DNA from: RGIG6353 sp045594565
GTDB taxonomy: Bacteria; Bacillota; Clostridia; Oscillospirales; SIG627
Length of the DNA stretch: 33,059 bases
Direction of reading: 5' to 3'
Assembly: GCA_045594565.1 (NCBI GenBank)
Contig: JAZNYT010000035.1
Coordinates: 1-33,059 of the forward strand
The notes beneath the pieces were generated by a model that saw nothing but the letters and a program-made list of their open reading frames with translations, was not told the DNA's origin and searched no databases. This document shows positions 15,434 through 23,907 of this stretch, one piece after another. A program made the translations under genes and the position numbers. How positions within the stretch are numbered: position 1 is the first letter of the stretch; the number at the start of each line of letters is the position of its first letter.

Positions 15434-18223
15434 TTAAGCACCGAAATTGTTGAAAACGTCTGTAAGGGGAAGGAAGAATACGCCGTTTGCATTCTGAGTA
15501 TAAAGCTCTGTTGCGACGTATGCGATCTGCTTGTCACCCTTTTCGTCCTCGTAGGTGAAGAATATGAGTCTGATATCGTAGGTTACGGGAACATCCTTCT
15601 CTGCTGAGTCGATTTCCGCCTGCTCCTTTGCAAGCTCAAACATCGCTGCAAGCTCGTCAACTGTAAGCTGTGCGTAGCCGTATTCACCGTTGCCCTTGTC
15701 ACCGTTTGCAGAAACCTTGGGACCCCAGATAATTGCGGATTCAGGAATCTTAACACCATTAGCATAGTCACCCGAGTCTGTGAAGATAATTCCGTTGTAA
15801 ACGTCTACAAGCTTTGCTGATGAAACGGACGTTACACCAAGCTCTGCTGCCGTATCCTTTGTAATCTTAACGTAATCGCCCAACTCCTTATCAAATGCAT
15901 AGAAGTATGCAGTTGAAAGTGCTATGGCACCATCGTTCCTTGATTTCTCTTTGTAAAGGAAGCTTTCTTGCTTTAGCGTGGACATATCCATGAGTTTATG
16001 AGTATAGAACATCTTGTTGTCTTCTTCTACGAGCATTTCATAAGATGATCCGCCGTAGCAGTACTTGATAAGACGTCCGTCGGTCTTATAAGTTGCTGAA
16101 TTGTCAACCTCAGTAAGCTCTTCCTTAAGCATCATAGCTGCGATCGTATAGAACTCGTCCTCCTCGCCCTTGTAAAGGTAGGAGTAGCCAACAGTTTCTG
16201 CTTCTTCGAATTCTTCGTAAATATTAGCGCTTGTGTAAACGCCAAGATACTTGTGGTCACCTGTTTCCTTCTTTTCGTAGGTGTAGTAGATTGCAGAAGA
16301 ATCATCCATCACTACCCTGCTCGAATCAATGTTACCAGCAACAGTGTAAAGACCAAGCTTCTTATCGTAAGTGAGTTTTGTACCTTCTTCAAGAACGTAG
16401 TACTCAGCGTTGTCGGTATCCTTGAGCTTAAGTGTGTACTTACCGTCTTCATCTACAACGTAAGAAACAAGCGTGTAAGGAGCCTTAAGGTAGCCACCAA
16501 TTATATGTTCCTTCTTGCCGTATGCCGCAAGAACTTCGCTTGTCTTTTCTGCGATGGAAATTGTCTGTCCGTTTTCATCGATGATCGTTTCGTCAGCGTT
16601 AAGTGAAACGAGTGTTTCCTTACCGTCTATTACGAGCACTGCGGTGTAAACTTCGCTGAATTCCTGTTTTTCTACGTCGAGAACAGGCTCTTCAGGAGTA
16701 TTAACGTATGCAAGAACTGCAAGGCTATAATCAGAAACGTCCTTTGTAGTAGCAGGAGCTGCAAAAACCTTGTTTCCATATACGTAGAAGTCAAACGTCT
16801 TCTTGTTTCCGTCTTTATCAAGAGCCATTACTGTGTTATCAAGATTGAGCTTCGCTGCATTAACAAATACTTCTTCGTTAACAGCATATTCGCCGAAGCC
16901 TGTAAGAGTTATCTTGTTGTTACCAAGCTTTGCAACGCTGGCAGGAGTAGGAGCTACAACGCTTACCAACTCAGCCTTGTTACCCTTGTTCACAAGAACA
17001 ACAACGTCCTCTTCTTCATAAACCGCGTTAGCTTCAATAAGCTCGTTCTTAACAGTAAGACTATCACCTGTGCCTACTACATCAATAGGAGCAAAGACAG
17101 TGGTATTCTTACCAATAGACTCTACTTCATATACTTCATAGTAGTTCCAGAAGATCCAATCGTAGTCACCGTCTGCATCTGTATCGCAAGCAAGTGATAC
17201 GTAGTCAAGCTTATCGGAAGGAACTGTAAGAGTGCCTTCTGTAACTACACCGTTTTTGTCGATAACAAGACCGTTTACAGTTACGTCCTCGTCAAGCTTT
17301 TCTCCGTCAAGGCAAAGGTTGTCTTCCTTGTCAAGAGTTATCTTAACGCCCTCTGTATAAACCGACTTAACAGTCGTAGCGATGAGCTTGTCAGCACGCT
17401 CGATAAGGTTAACGCGAGCCTTAATAAGGTCGTCTGTCTTACCGTTGTAATTTTCAAGGCACAGCTCTTCAAGTGTAGCTTCACCGTAGGTAGAGAGAAC
17501 GATTACATCCTCTTCTTCGGTTGCATCTACACCGTTTGATGAAAGTGTCTCTGTGGCAACTACAACGTCCTCTGAAGTTGTGATATCCCAGACATCAGCC
17601 GCAAGCTGCATGGGAGCCTTAAATCCATACTGATTAACAACCTTTGTTTCCTTCATTTCAGCATAGAGAGCGTTATATGCAATCTGTGCGATCTGTGCTC
17701 TTGTTACGTAATCAGAGCCATTAACCCCATCAAGGTTCTCACCAAGATTAAGAGTTGTAAGAGCTGTTCTTCTTACGTCTACCGGCCAGAAGTTTGAATC
17801 CCATTCTGTATAACCGAGAGCACCGCAAACCATCTTGAGTGCCTGGTCGTACGTAACGTGGTCATCGGGACCGAAGCTACCGTTGCCGTAACCGCCAACG
17901 ATGCCCTTGGTAGAACACCAAGAAATATAGCCTGCCGCCCAGTTGTCAGCAGGGACGTCCTTAAAGCTCTCAGTGCCGGCACCTGCCTCACTGAAAGTAG
18001 TATAAAGGACGAAAATAATTTTCGCCATCTCGTCACGCTCAACAAGTTCGTTGGGTTTGAGCGAGCCGTCGTCATATCCTCCGAAAACACCGAGCTTAAC
18101 GAGAAATTCAAGTGCTTCTTCGTTAGCAATCTTATCAGTGTTGTCCGCGGAGGCTGTGAGAGCCGCACCTGCTATCATAAGAATCGCAAGGAGCAAGCTT
18201 AAAAAGCGTACGCTTGTTTTCAT
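15434..18223 (-). CDS. SLH-domain S-layer-type protein (second of tandem array)
   Basis: This 929-aa protein has a signal peptide (about 1-26, ending ASA) and three SLH repeats (about 30-77, 88-139, 146-190). The first is degenerate at its TRAE motif (VERDEMAK) and lacks the usual FxDV opening; the second and third are good (SFKDVPADNWAAGYI; VTRAQIAQ). The downstream ectodomain shares YNGKTDDLI, AIYYTYEKKETGDHKY, IIWGP and LTVDELAAMF with the first paralogue. The likely role is a wall-bound S-layer subunit or S-layer-associated protein. AGGAGGTTTTC lies 3 nt before the ATG. It has its own extended -10 element (18271-18282) and lies downstream of two terminators that isolate it from the first paralogue. 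Confidence 0.88.
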   Translation of the reverse strand: MKTSVRFLSLLLAILMIAGAALTASADNTDKIANEEALEFLVKLGVFGGYDDGSLKPNELVERDEMAKIIFVLYTTFSEAGAGTESFKDVPADNWAAGYISWCSTKGIVGGYGNGSFGPDDHVTYDQALKMVCGALGYTEWDSNFWPVDVRRTALTTLNLGENLDGVNGSDYVTRAQIAQIAYNALYAEMKETKVVNQYGFKAPMQLAADVWDITTSEDVVVATETLSSNGVDATEEEDVIVLSTYGEATLEELCLENYNGKTDDLIKARVNLIERADKLIATTVKSVYTEGVKITLDKEDNLCLDGEKLDEDVTVNGLVIDKNGVVTEGTLTVPSDKLDYVSLACDTDADGDYDWIFWNYYEVYEVESIGKNTTVFAPIDVVGTGDSLTVKNELIEANAVYEEEDVVVLVNKGNKAELVSVVAPTPASVAKLGNNKITLTGFGEYAVNEEVFVNAAKLNLDNTVMALDKDGNKKTFDFYVYGNKVFAAPATTKDVSDYSLAVLAYVNTPEEPVLDVEKQEFSEVYTAVLVIDGKETLVSLNADETIIDENGQTISIAEKTSEVLAAYGKKEHIIGGYLKAPYTLVSYVVDEDGKYTLKLKDTDNAEYYVLEEGTKLTYDKKLGLYTVAGNIDSSRVVMDDSSAIYYTYEKKETGDHKYLGVYTSANIYEEFEEAETVGYSYLYKGEEDEFYTIAAMMLKEELTEVDNSATYKTDGRLIKYCYGGSSYEMLVEEDNKMFYTHKLMDMSTLKQESFLYKEKSRNDGAIALSTAYFYAFDKELGDYVKITKDTAAELGVTSVSSAKLVDVYNGIIFTDSGDYANGVKIPESAIIWGPKVSANGDKGNGEYGYAQLTVDELAAMFELAKEQAEIDSAEKDVPVTYDIRLIFFTYEDEKGDKQIAYVATELYTQNANGVFFLPLTDVFNNFGA

Positions 18224-18270
18224 AATGAAAACCTCCTAAATAATTTTACCAAGTTATACTTTTCGGCGTA

Positions 18271-18282
18271 AATATCATAGCA
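18271..18282 (-). promoter_or_regulatory. Extended -10 promoter element of second SLH gene
   Basis: The minus-strand 12-mer TGCTATGATATT occurs identically in the promoter of the first SLH gene (21443-21454). Here the -10 would be TATTTA after TGA. The -35 at 17 bp is poor (TTTCCT), with TTGTTT further upstream at a 22-bp spacing. It is expected to be weaker than the first gene's promoter. Confidence 0.55.
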
Positions 18283-18437
18283 TAAAACGTAAGGAAAAAC
18301 AAGTCTTTTTTTGCTTAAAAATAATAAATGTGACAATTTTATGTATTTTCTAAAAATAAGTTGTGCATAATATACAAATATTTATTTTTCGGCTTTATAA
18401 AGAGCAAAATCAAAAGAAGCACTAACAAATTGAAGTA

Positions 18438-18475
18438 CAAAAAATAACGCTGTCGCACAGCGCGACAGCGTTATT
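18438..18475 (-). terminator. Second terminator after first SLH gene
   Basis: A 14-bp perfect GC-rich stem (18443-18456 with 18462-18475) with a 5-nt loop is followed on the minus strand by a U tract (18444-18438). It backs up the hairpin at 18487-18517. Confidence 0.88.
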
Positions 18476-18486
18476 GATTTTGTAAC

Positions 18487-18517
18487 AAAAAGTGTGTCCC
18501 CCTCACGGGAGACACAC
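18487..18517 (-). terminator. First terminator after first SLH gene
   Basis: A stem of 11 positions with one mismatch (18492-18502 with 18507-18517) and a 4-nt loop is followed by a U5 run (18491-18487). It starts 21 nt after the stop codon of the first SLH gene. Confidence 0.85.
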
Positions 18518-18538
18518 AATTTATAAGTATTTAATTAC

Positions 18539-21388
18539 TTATGCAAGTGTAGGCTGTTCGCCGAAGATTGCCTTGTTGATGCACTCAACTTCTTCATCAT
18601 CGTTCTCTTCGAATACTTCAACGATGATAGTATCGAGAGTGAAGTCTTCGTTAGCGTCCTCAACCTGAACGAGGATTGCACGAACTACGAGAACCTTGAA
18701 GCCTTCTTCGTCCTTGTTCTCTTCGTTGTAGTCTGCTACGAGGTCGAGCATTGCTGCAAGCTCAGAAGCTGTAAATGTTACGTAAGTATCATTTGTTTCT
18801 TCCTCTGTTGCGTCAAGACCCCAGATAGTAACGTCATCAGCAAGCTTGATCATAGAACCGTCAGCAAGCTCAAGAAGGTTGTTGCCGTTAGCAACGATGA
18901 TTTCCTTGAGATTTACGAGCTTGAAGTACTCCTTATTAGCTGCAGCCTTAACCTCTACGTACTCTCCGCCGTTAGCATCGTCAACCCATGCATAGAACTT
19001 ACCGGACTCTGTTGCTGTAGCAGCATCAGTCTTGTCATCAGCAGTCTTTGTCTTGTCGATAACAGGTTCTTTGTTTTCAAGAGTTTCGTTATCCATGAAT
19101 ACGTACTCGAGGTAGTTCTTCTTATCTACTCCATCGTATACAGCGTTGCTGTCTACGGGAGCGTAGAGAATAAGAGTACCGTCGTTCTCGTATGTGATTG
19201 TATCACCAGCAGATCCCTTGATCTCGCCCTTAACGATTGTTGCAAGAAGAGTATATGTCTTGCCTTCGTTATCTGTTACGAGGTAAGTGTCGCCAATAAT
19301 AATCTGGTTATCGAAGTCCTTAGCAGTGATGTTGGACTTGTTATAAGAAGCGAGATGCTGGAAGTCACCAGTAGAATCCTTCGCATATGTGTAGTAGATA
19401 ACAGAACTGTCATCAAGAACTACCTTAGCATATTCGCCAACTGTGTAAAGACCTGTTGTTGCGCTGTAAGAAAGCTTAGCGTTGTCTTCAACCTTGATAA
19501 CTACGTCACCCTCGTTAAGAGCTGTGCTCATAGTAAGAGTGCAAACGCCGTCTTCCTCTTCGTAAGCTGCTACAAGTGCATACTTGTAATCAACCTTACC
19601 GCCAGCAGTTGTGCCTCTCTTGTAATCACCGTAGAATTTTTCAGCAGTTGTAACATCGTCACCTGCGATAGGCTTGTTAGCAAGAGTTACCTTCTTCTCT
19701 TCGCCGTCTACGATAAGAGTTGCGACGTAGGAAACACCAGCTTCCATTGTTTCGGTGTTAACTTCTTCATTTTCCTTCAGTACAACTTCCTTAAGGATTG
19801 CGAAGCTGTAATCGGAAAGCTTCTGGAGGTCGCCGTCAGCAAAAATGATTTCGCCGTCGTAGATGTAGAAGCCATACTTGTTTTCTGCACCGAGGTTGTT
19901 TGTACCGATTTCGGTTGTAGCTGCGCCTTCGATAGTAGCAGCGTAAACTACTTCACCGATGTCAGCAAGAGTTACCTTGCCAGCCTTAGTGTTGAGCTTT
20001 GTTGCGTAAGATTCAACAGGCTCAACCTTTTCAGCGTAGAGGATACCGCCCATAAGAGCACCTACGAAGATGTCCTTTTCTTCAAGAGCGATAGAAACCT
20101 TAGCTGAGGGGATCTTAGTCTGAACTACGCCTGCAAGAGTTTCGTAAGAAACGTTCTTGTCAGCATCCTTAGCTACCTTTGTTACCTTGAACGCCTTCTT
20201 AGGAACGATTACAAGACCGTCGGTCTCGCCGTCGCCTTCAGCGTCGATTGCACGCGCGAAGTATGCCTTATCAAGAGCTGCTACGAGTTCAGCGTCAATC
20301 TTTGTAGCGTCGCCATTCTTATCTTTTACAGAGAAGATGTCCTTCTTAGCAATCTCTGAACCAAGAGTCCAAAGCTTGATTTCGTCATCTTCCTTTGCTT
20401 CTGCTGTGTATTCAACACCGTTTACAGTAAGAACGTTCTCATTCTTGTTAACAGTAACTTTCACACCGTCAAAAACGGTACCCTTTACTGTTGCACTGAT
20501 GATTTCCTTCTTTGCGTTCTGAAGAGCAATAATTTCAAGACCGATGAGAGCATCCGTCTTGCCTTCATACTTTTCAAGACCGTAATCTGCGAGATCCCAT
20601 GTAGAGTAAACTGTTTTTTCTGTGTCGCCGTCCTTTTCTACAGTAGAAACATAGAGCTGATCCTCATCAAGATCTCCAAAACCGTAGTTTTCAGTTCCAG
20701 CTACTGTATAAGTAACTTCTGAGAACTTCCAAACGTCTTCCTGAAGCTTCTTTGCAACTTCAACAGGCATTGTGAAGCCACCTGTGATTTCAACGTTAAC
20801 TGTCTTCTTCTCGTTCATCTCTTCATCGAGAGCGTTGTAGAGGATCTGAGCAACCTGAGCTCTGGTGAGCTGGTCGTTGCCGTTAACGTCCTCAAGCTCT
20901 TCACCGAGGTTGAGAGTTCTGAGAGCTGTCATTCTTACGTCTGTGGGCCAGAGAGATGAATCCCATTCGTTGTAGCCGAGAACGCCACAAACCATCTTAA
21001 GAGCCTGGTCGTATGTAACGTTGTCGGTAGGACCGAACTTGCCATCGCCGTAACCGCCGATGATACCCTTCTGTGAGCACCATCTGATGTAACCAGCTGC
21101 CCAGTTGTCAGCTGCTACGTCAGCGAATGCTGTTGCGCCTGTACCAGCGTCAACAAAAGTGGTATAAAGAACGTATACGAGTTTTGCCATCTCGGCACGA
21201 GTAACCTTCTGATCAGGCTTAAATGTGCCGTCTTCGTAACCGCCGATAACACCGAGCTGTGCAAGAACGTTAACAGCATTAGCGTGCTTGTTACCAGCTA
21301 CGTCGTCAAACGCGGAAACTGAAAGTGCTGCACCTGCAATCATAACAACTGCAAGGAGCATTGCTAAAAAGCGTGCGCTTGTTTTCAT
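18539..21388 (-). CDS. SLH-domain S-layer protein (first of tandem array)
   Basis: This 949-aa protein has a signal peptide (about 1-26, ending VSA) and three good SLH repeats (about 27-75, 88-139, 147-190), including the canonical VTRAEMAK and LTRAQVAQ motifs. It is the best wall-binding candidate of the three paralogues. The acidic Val/Thr/Asp-rich ectodomain shares landmarks with its neighbours: EDVWKFSE, YEGKTDALIG, VIYYTYAKDSTGDFQ, IWGLDATEEE and FTASELAAMLDLV. It has a strong promoter (21440-21468), a short leader with AGGAGG, and two terminators. It is therefore monocistronic and probably the main S-layer subunit; this abundance claim is inference from signal strength. The four TGTWACA sites just upstream may control it. 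Confidence 0.9.
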   Translation of the reverse strand: MKTSARFLAMLLAVVMIAGAALSVSAFDDVAGNKHANAVNVLAQLGVIGGYEDGTFKPDQKVTRAEMAKLVYVLYTTFVDAGTGATAFADVAADNWAAGYIRWCSQKGIIGGYGDGKFGPTDNVTYDQALKMVCGVLGYNEWDSSLWPTDVRMTALRTLNLGEELEDVNGNDQLTRAQVAQILYNALDEEMNEKKTVNVEITGGFTMPVEVAKKLQEDVWKFSEVTYTVAGTENYGFGDLDEDQLYVSTVEKDGDTEKTVYSTWDLADYGLEKYEGKTDALIGLEIIALQNAKKEIISATVKGTVFDGVKVTVNKNENVLTVNGVEYTAEAKEDDEIKLWTLGSEIAKKDIFSVKDKNGDATKIDAELVAALDKAYFARAIDAEGDGETDGLVIVPKKAFKVTKVAKDADKNVSYETLAGVVQTKIPSAKVSIALEEKDIFVGALMGGILYAEKVEPVESYATKLNTKAGKVTLADIGEVVYAATIEGAATTEIGTNNLGAENKYGFYIYDGEIIFADGDLQKLSDYSFAILKEVVLKENEEVNTETMEAGVSYVATLIVDGEEKKVTLANKPIAGDDVTTAEKFYGDYKRGTTAGGKVDYKYALVAAYEEEDGVCTLTMSTALNEGDVVIKVEDNAKLSYSATTGLYTVGEYAKVVLDDSSVIYYTYAKDSTGDFQHLASYNKSNITAKDFDNQIIIGDTYLVTDNEGKTYTLLATIVKGEIKGSAGDTITYENDGTLILYAPVDSNAVYDGVDKKNYLEYVFMDNETLENKEPVIDKTKTADDKTDAATATESGKFYAWVDDANGGEYVEVKAAANKEYFKLVNLKEIIVANGNNLLELADGSMIKLADDVTIWGLDATEEETNDTYVTFTASELAAMLDLVADYNEENKDEEGFKVLVVRAILVQVEDANEDFTLDTIIVEVFEENDDEEVECINKAIFGEQPTLA

Positions 21389-21439
21389 AGTTGTGAAAAC
21401 CTCCTAAAATATTTCTTTTGCCTTTTCTTTGGCACTATC

Positions 21440-21468
21440 ATAATATCATAGCACTTTTGTAAATGCAA
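21440..21468 (-). promoter_or_regulatory. Promoter of first SLH (S-layer) gene
   Basis: The -35 TTGCAT (21463-21468) and -10 TATTAT (21440-21445) have a 17-bp spacer with TGA next to the -10. The predicted start is near 21433, giving a leader of about 45 nt. The ribosome binding site lies in GAAAACCTCCTAAA (plus strand, 21395-21408), a 14-mer also found before the other two SLH genes. Confidence 0.75.
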
Positions 21469-21482
21469 GTGTTTTTGGATTT

Positions 21483-21541
21483 TGTAACACAACTGTAACA
21501 TTAGACAAGGTTTTGTTACATAATTTGTGGTTTTTGTTACA
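21483..21541. repeat. Four-copy TGTWACA palindrome array, candidate operator
   Basis: Four 7-mers fit the odd palindrome TGT-W-ACA: 21483-21489, 21494-21500, 21514-21520 and 21535-21541. The steps are 11, 20 and 21 bp, close to one, two and two helical turns, so all four would face one side of the DNA. They sit just upstream of the -35 of the first SLH gene (about -50 to -108) and further upstream of the capA promoter. The position favours an activator or cooperative regulator of the S-layer gene. The protein is unknown. Confidence 0.5.
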
Positions 21542-21600
21542 TTCAATGTAATTTTTTCCAAATATGTGAAATTTTGTAAATAAAAAGTGGTTTTCGTTTC

Positions 21601-21629
21601 TTGACTTTGAGGTATTGTTATTATATTAT
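21601..21629 (+). promoter_or_regulatory. Promoter of the capA-like operon
   Basis: The -35 TTGACT (21601-21606) and -10 TATTAT (21624-21629) have a 17-bp spacer. The predicted start is near 21636, leaving a leader of about 36 nt with AGAAAGG before the ATG at 21672. Confidence 0.78.
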
Positions 21630-21671
21630 ATATAAAGGAAGAAATCAAGTGCTTTTAAAGAAAGGTTAATT

Positions 21672-23087
21672 ATGAAACATCTCAAAAGAAAAAGACGTCG
21701 TCTCCGTCCACTGCCCGTCATAATTCTTCTCGGAATTATAATAATAATGATATTTTCACTTCTCTTCGCATTTTCAAAATGCGGTGAGAAGTCCACAGAG
21801 GAAAACACCCCCACAAAGGTTACTGCGGAAAAGGAGGATGAAAATATCCCCGATTTACCCGACGTACCCGTAGAGCCGGACGAGCCCGTTGAGCCCGATT
21901 CACCCGTAGAACCGGAAGAGCCTAAAAATAACGACGTACCTAAAACCCCCGATACTCCCAAAAAGCCCGACGAGCCTAAAAAGCCAAATACTCCCAAAAA
22001 TCCCGAAATGACAGGTGAAACAAGACTTTCATTTGTTGCTTTCGGAGATAATCTTATACACAGTGCTATTATTGAAGACGGTGAGCGTCTTGCCAAGGAA
22101 GCGGGAAAAAGCGAGAAGTATTACTTTGACCCCATGTATGAAAACTTCAAGGATATCATCTCCTCCGCCGATATTGCATTTATAAATCAGGAAACTCCCA
22201 TAGCAGGTCCTGATTTCCCCGCCGCAGGATATCCTAACTTCAATACTCCCACCGAGATGGGTGATACTCTTATAAGACTTGGCTTTGACGTTATAAACAC
22301 CGCCACAAACCATATGCTAGACTGCAGAGGTAAGGGCCTTATCCACCACGTAGACTTTTGGGAATCCAAGGAAGACCTTGGAGTTTTCCAGGTAGGAAGC
22401 TATAGAAATAAGGAAGAATATGAGAATATCCGCATTATGGAAAAGGATGGCGTGAAGATAGCCTTCCTCGGATATACCTATTCCACCAACGGAATGACCG
22501 CGGGAAGCTCTTATCCCGATATTTACGTTCCGCTTATCGACAACAATGAAATAGTAAGAAAGGTTAAAGAGGCAAAAGAGCTTGCAGACCTTGTTTTCGT
22601 ATCAATGCATTGGGGATATGAGGATGCTTTCGACACAAGCTACGAGCAGAGAGATACTGCTCAGGCGCTTGTTGATGCAGGTGTTGACCTCATAATCGGA
22701 ACTCACCCCCACGTTGTACAGGAAATGAAGTGGAAGGAAAATTCCGAGGGACATAAAACTCTTATCGTTTATTCGCTTGGTAACTTCATTTCAACTATGT
22801 ACTATCCCTGGAATATGTTCGGCGGATATTTAAGCGTTGATATTGTTAAGGATAAAGACGGGGCAAGACTTGAAGCACCTCTTTTCAATCCTACGATGTG
22901 CCACTATTCCATGAATCGCCGCGAGCTCAAGCTATACACTCTTGATAACTACTCACAGGACCTTTACAACACTCACGGAACAACTCTCAAAAGCTCGGCG
23001 TATAGCTACGACAAAATAGTCGCAACTGTTAAGAAGTATATTCCTGAGGAATTTCTTACCAACTATTATATAGAGTATAAACAATAA
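21672..23087 (+). CDS. CapA family metallophosphatase-like membrane protein
   Basis: This 471-aa protein has a very basic start, one membrane segment (about 15-34), a Pro/Glu/Asp/Lys-rich linker (about 56-112) and an extracellular CapA/PgsA-type domain (about 118-400). The domain has the calcineurin-like metal-site motifs GDNLIH (125-130), NQE (172-174), TNHMLD (212-217), MHWGYE (312-317), THPHVVQ (344-350) and YSLGNF (367-372). CapA/PgsA was first linked to poly-gamma-glutamate capsule synthesis, but most clostridial members stand alone. No capB or capC is nearby, so a capsule role is not supported and the substrate is unknown. The cysteine at 37 is not in a clear lipobox. It is the first gene of a three-gene operon; the next gene starts 16 nt later. 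Confidence 0.85.
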   Translation: MKHLKRKRRRLRPLPVIILLGIIIIMIFSLLFAFSKCGEKSTEENTPTKVTAEKEDENIPDLPDVPVEPDEPVEPDSPVEPEEPKNNDVPKTPDTPKKPDEPKKPNTPKNPEMTGETRLSFVAFGDNLIHSAIIEDGERLAKEAGKSEKYYFDPMYENFKDIISSADIAFINQETPIAGPDFPAAGYPNFNTPTEMGDTLIRLGFDVINTATNHMLDCRGKGLIHHVDFWESKEDLGVFQVGSYRNKEEYENIRIMEKDGVKIAFLGYTYSTNGMTAGSSYPDIYVPLIDNNEIVRKVKEAKELADLVFVSMHWGYEDAFDTSYEQRDTAQALVDAGVDLIIGTHPHVVQEMKWKENSEGHKTLIVYSLGNFISTMYYPWNMFGGYLSVDIVKDKDGARLEAPLFNPTMCHYSMNRRELKLYTLDNYSQDLYNTHGTTLKSSAYSYDKIVATVKKYIPEEFLTNYYIEYKQ

Positions 23088-23103
23088 AACAACGGAGGCA
23101 AAT

Positions 23104-23907
23104 ATGCTTAAAGACCTTGTATTGAAAGACGCTACAATTTTCCAGAAAAAAGAAGGCTTTATATGTGATATGGACGGTGTAATATATCACGGAAACAAGC
23201 TTTTACCCGGTGTACCAGAATTCGTTGATTGGCTCAAGGCAAACAACAAGAAGTTTTTGTTCTTGACTAATAGCTCGGAACGCTCCCCCAAGGAGCTTAG
23301 TCTTAAGCTTTCAAGGATGGGACTCGATATTGATGAGAGTCATTTCTACACCAGTGCTCTTGCTACTGCCGCATTTCTTGCATCACAGAAAAAGAACGCT
23401 ACCGCTTACGTAATAGGTGAAGCGGGACTCATAAACGCTCTTTATGAACAGGGAATATATATGAACGACGTTAATCCCGACTACGTAGTTGTGGGTGAGA
23501 CCCGTTCATACAGCTATGATAAGATAGAAAGAGCGGTTCGTTTCGTGTTTAACGGCGCAAAGCTTATCGGTACGAACAGTGACCTTACAGGTCCAAGTGA
23601 AGCGGGTATCATTCCTGCCTGCCGTGCGCTTACCGCCCCCATCGAGCTTACGACAGGAAAAGAGGCTTACTTCATTGGAAAACCGAATCCCCTCATTATG
23701 AGACACGCTATTCATCAGCTAGGGTGCCACAGAGAGGACACACTCATTGTAGGCGACAGAATGGACACCGACATAGTTGCGGGAATACAGACCGAGGTTG
23801 ATACCGCACTTGTACTTTCAGGTGTTACAAACGATTCAAACATTGATACATTTTCATACAGACCCCATTATATTCTGAACGGAGTAGGAGATATTTGCGG
23901 AAAATGA
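23104..23907 (+). CDS. HAD-superfamily (subclass IIA, NagD-like) phosphatase
   Basis: This 267-aa cytoplasmic protein is the usual length for NagD/PNPase-like HAD hydrolases, which dephosphorylate nucleotides, sugar phosphates or glycolytic side products. Motif I is DMDGVIYHG, with nucleophile D22 and acid/base D24. Motif II is LTNSS (54-58), motif III has the lysine in IGKPNP (K193), and motif IV is GDRMDTD (217-223). All catalytic positions are present. GGAGG lies 6 nt before the ATG. The stop codon overlaps the start of the next gene (ATGA), implying translational coupling. The substrate is not determinable. Pairing with a hydroxyacid dehydrogenase suggests small phosphorylated metabolites or metabolite repair, as inference. 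Confidence 0.9.
   Translation: MLKDLVLKDATIFQKKEGFICDMDGVIYHGNKLLPGVPEFVDWLKANNKKFLFLTNSSERSPKELSLKLSRMGLDIDESHFYTSALATAAFLASQKKNATAYVIGEAGLINALYEQGIYMNDVNPDYVVVGETRSYSYDKIERAVRFVFNGAKLIGTNSDLTGPSEAGIIPACRALTAPIELTTGKEAYFIGKPNPLIMRHAIHQLGCHREDTLIVGDRMDTDIVAGIQTEVDTALVLSGVTNDSNIDTFSYRPHYILNGVGDICGK

Larger units (their letters stand above)
18224..18538 (-). other. Spacer between first and second SLH genes
   Basis: This 315-nt gene-free stretch holds, in minus-strand order, two terminators (18487-18517, 18438-18475), about 150 nt of AT-rich sequence without a recognisable gene or repeat, the extended -10 element at 18271-18282, and the ribosome binding site at 18231-18238. No small ORF with a credible start was found. 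Confidence 0.7.

Noticed and set aside
19355..20107. 250-aa open frame on the plus strand within the first SLH gene
   Set aside because: It is antisense to a clear coding region and rich in Cys/Ser/Phe as expected from reversed codons; there is no start signal.
21626..22096. 156-aa minus-strand frame rich in Gly/Ser antisense to capA
   Set aside because: Its GSSGSTG pattern is the mirror of the Pro/Glu linker codons of capA, not a gene.
23895..23903. TTG start three codons upstream of the dehydrogenase ATG
   Set aside because: Its Shine-Dalgarno would be only 4 nt away; the ATGA overlap at 23904 is the normal coupled arrangement and matches the family N-terminus (MKIVYLD).
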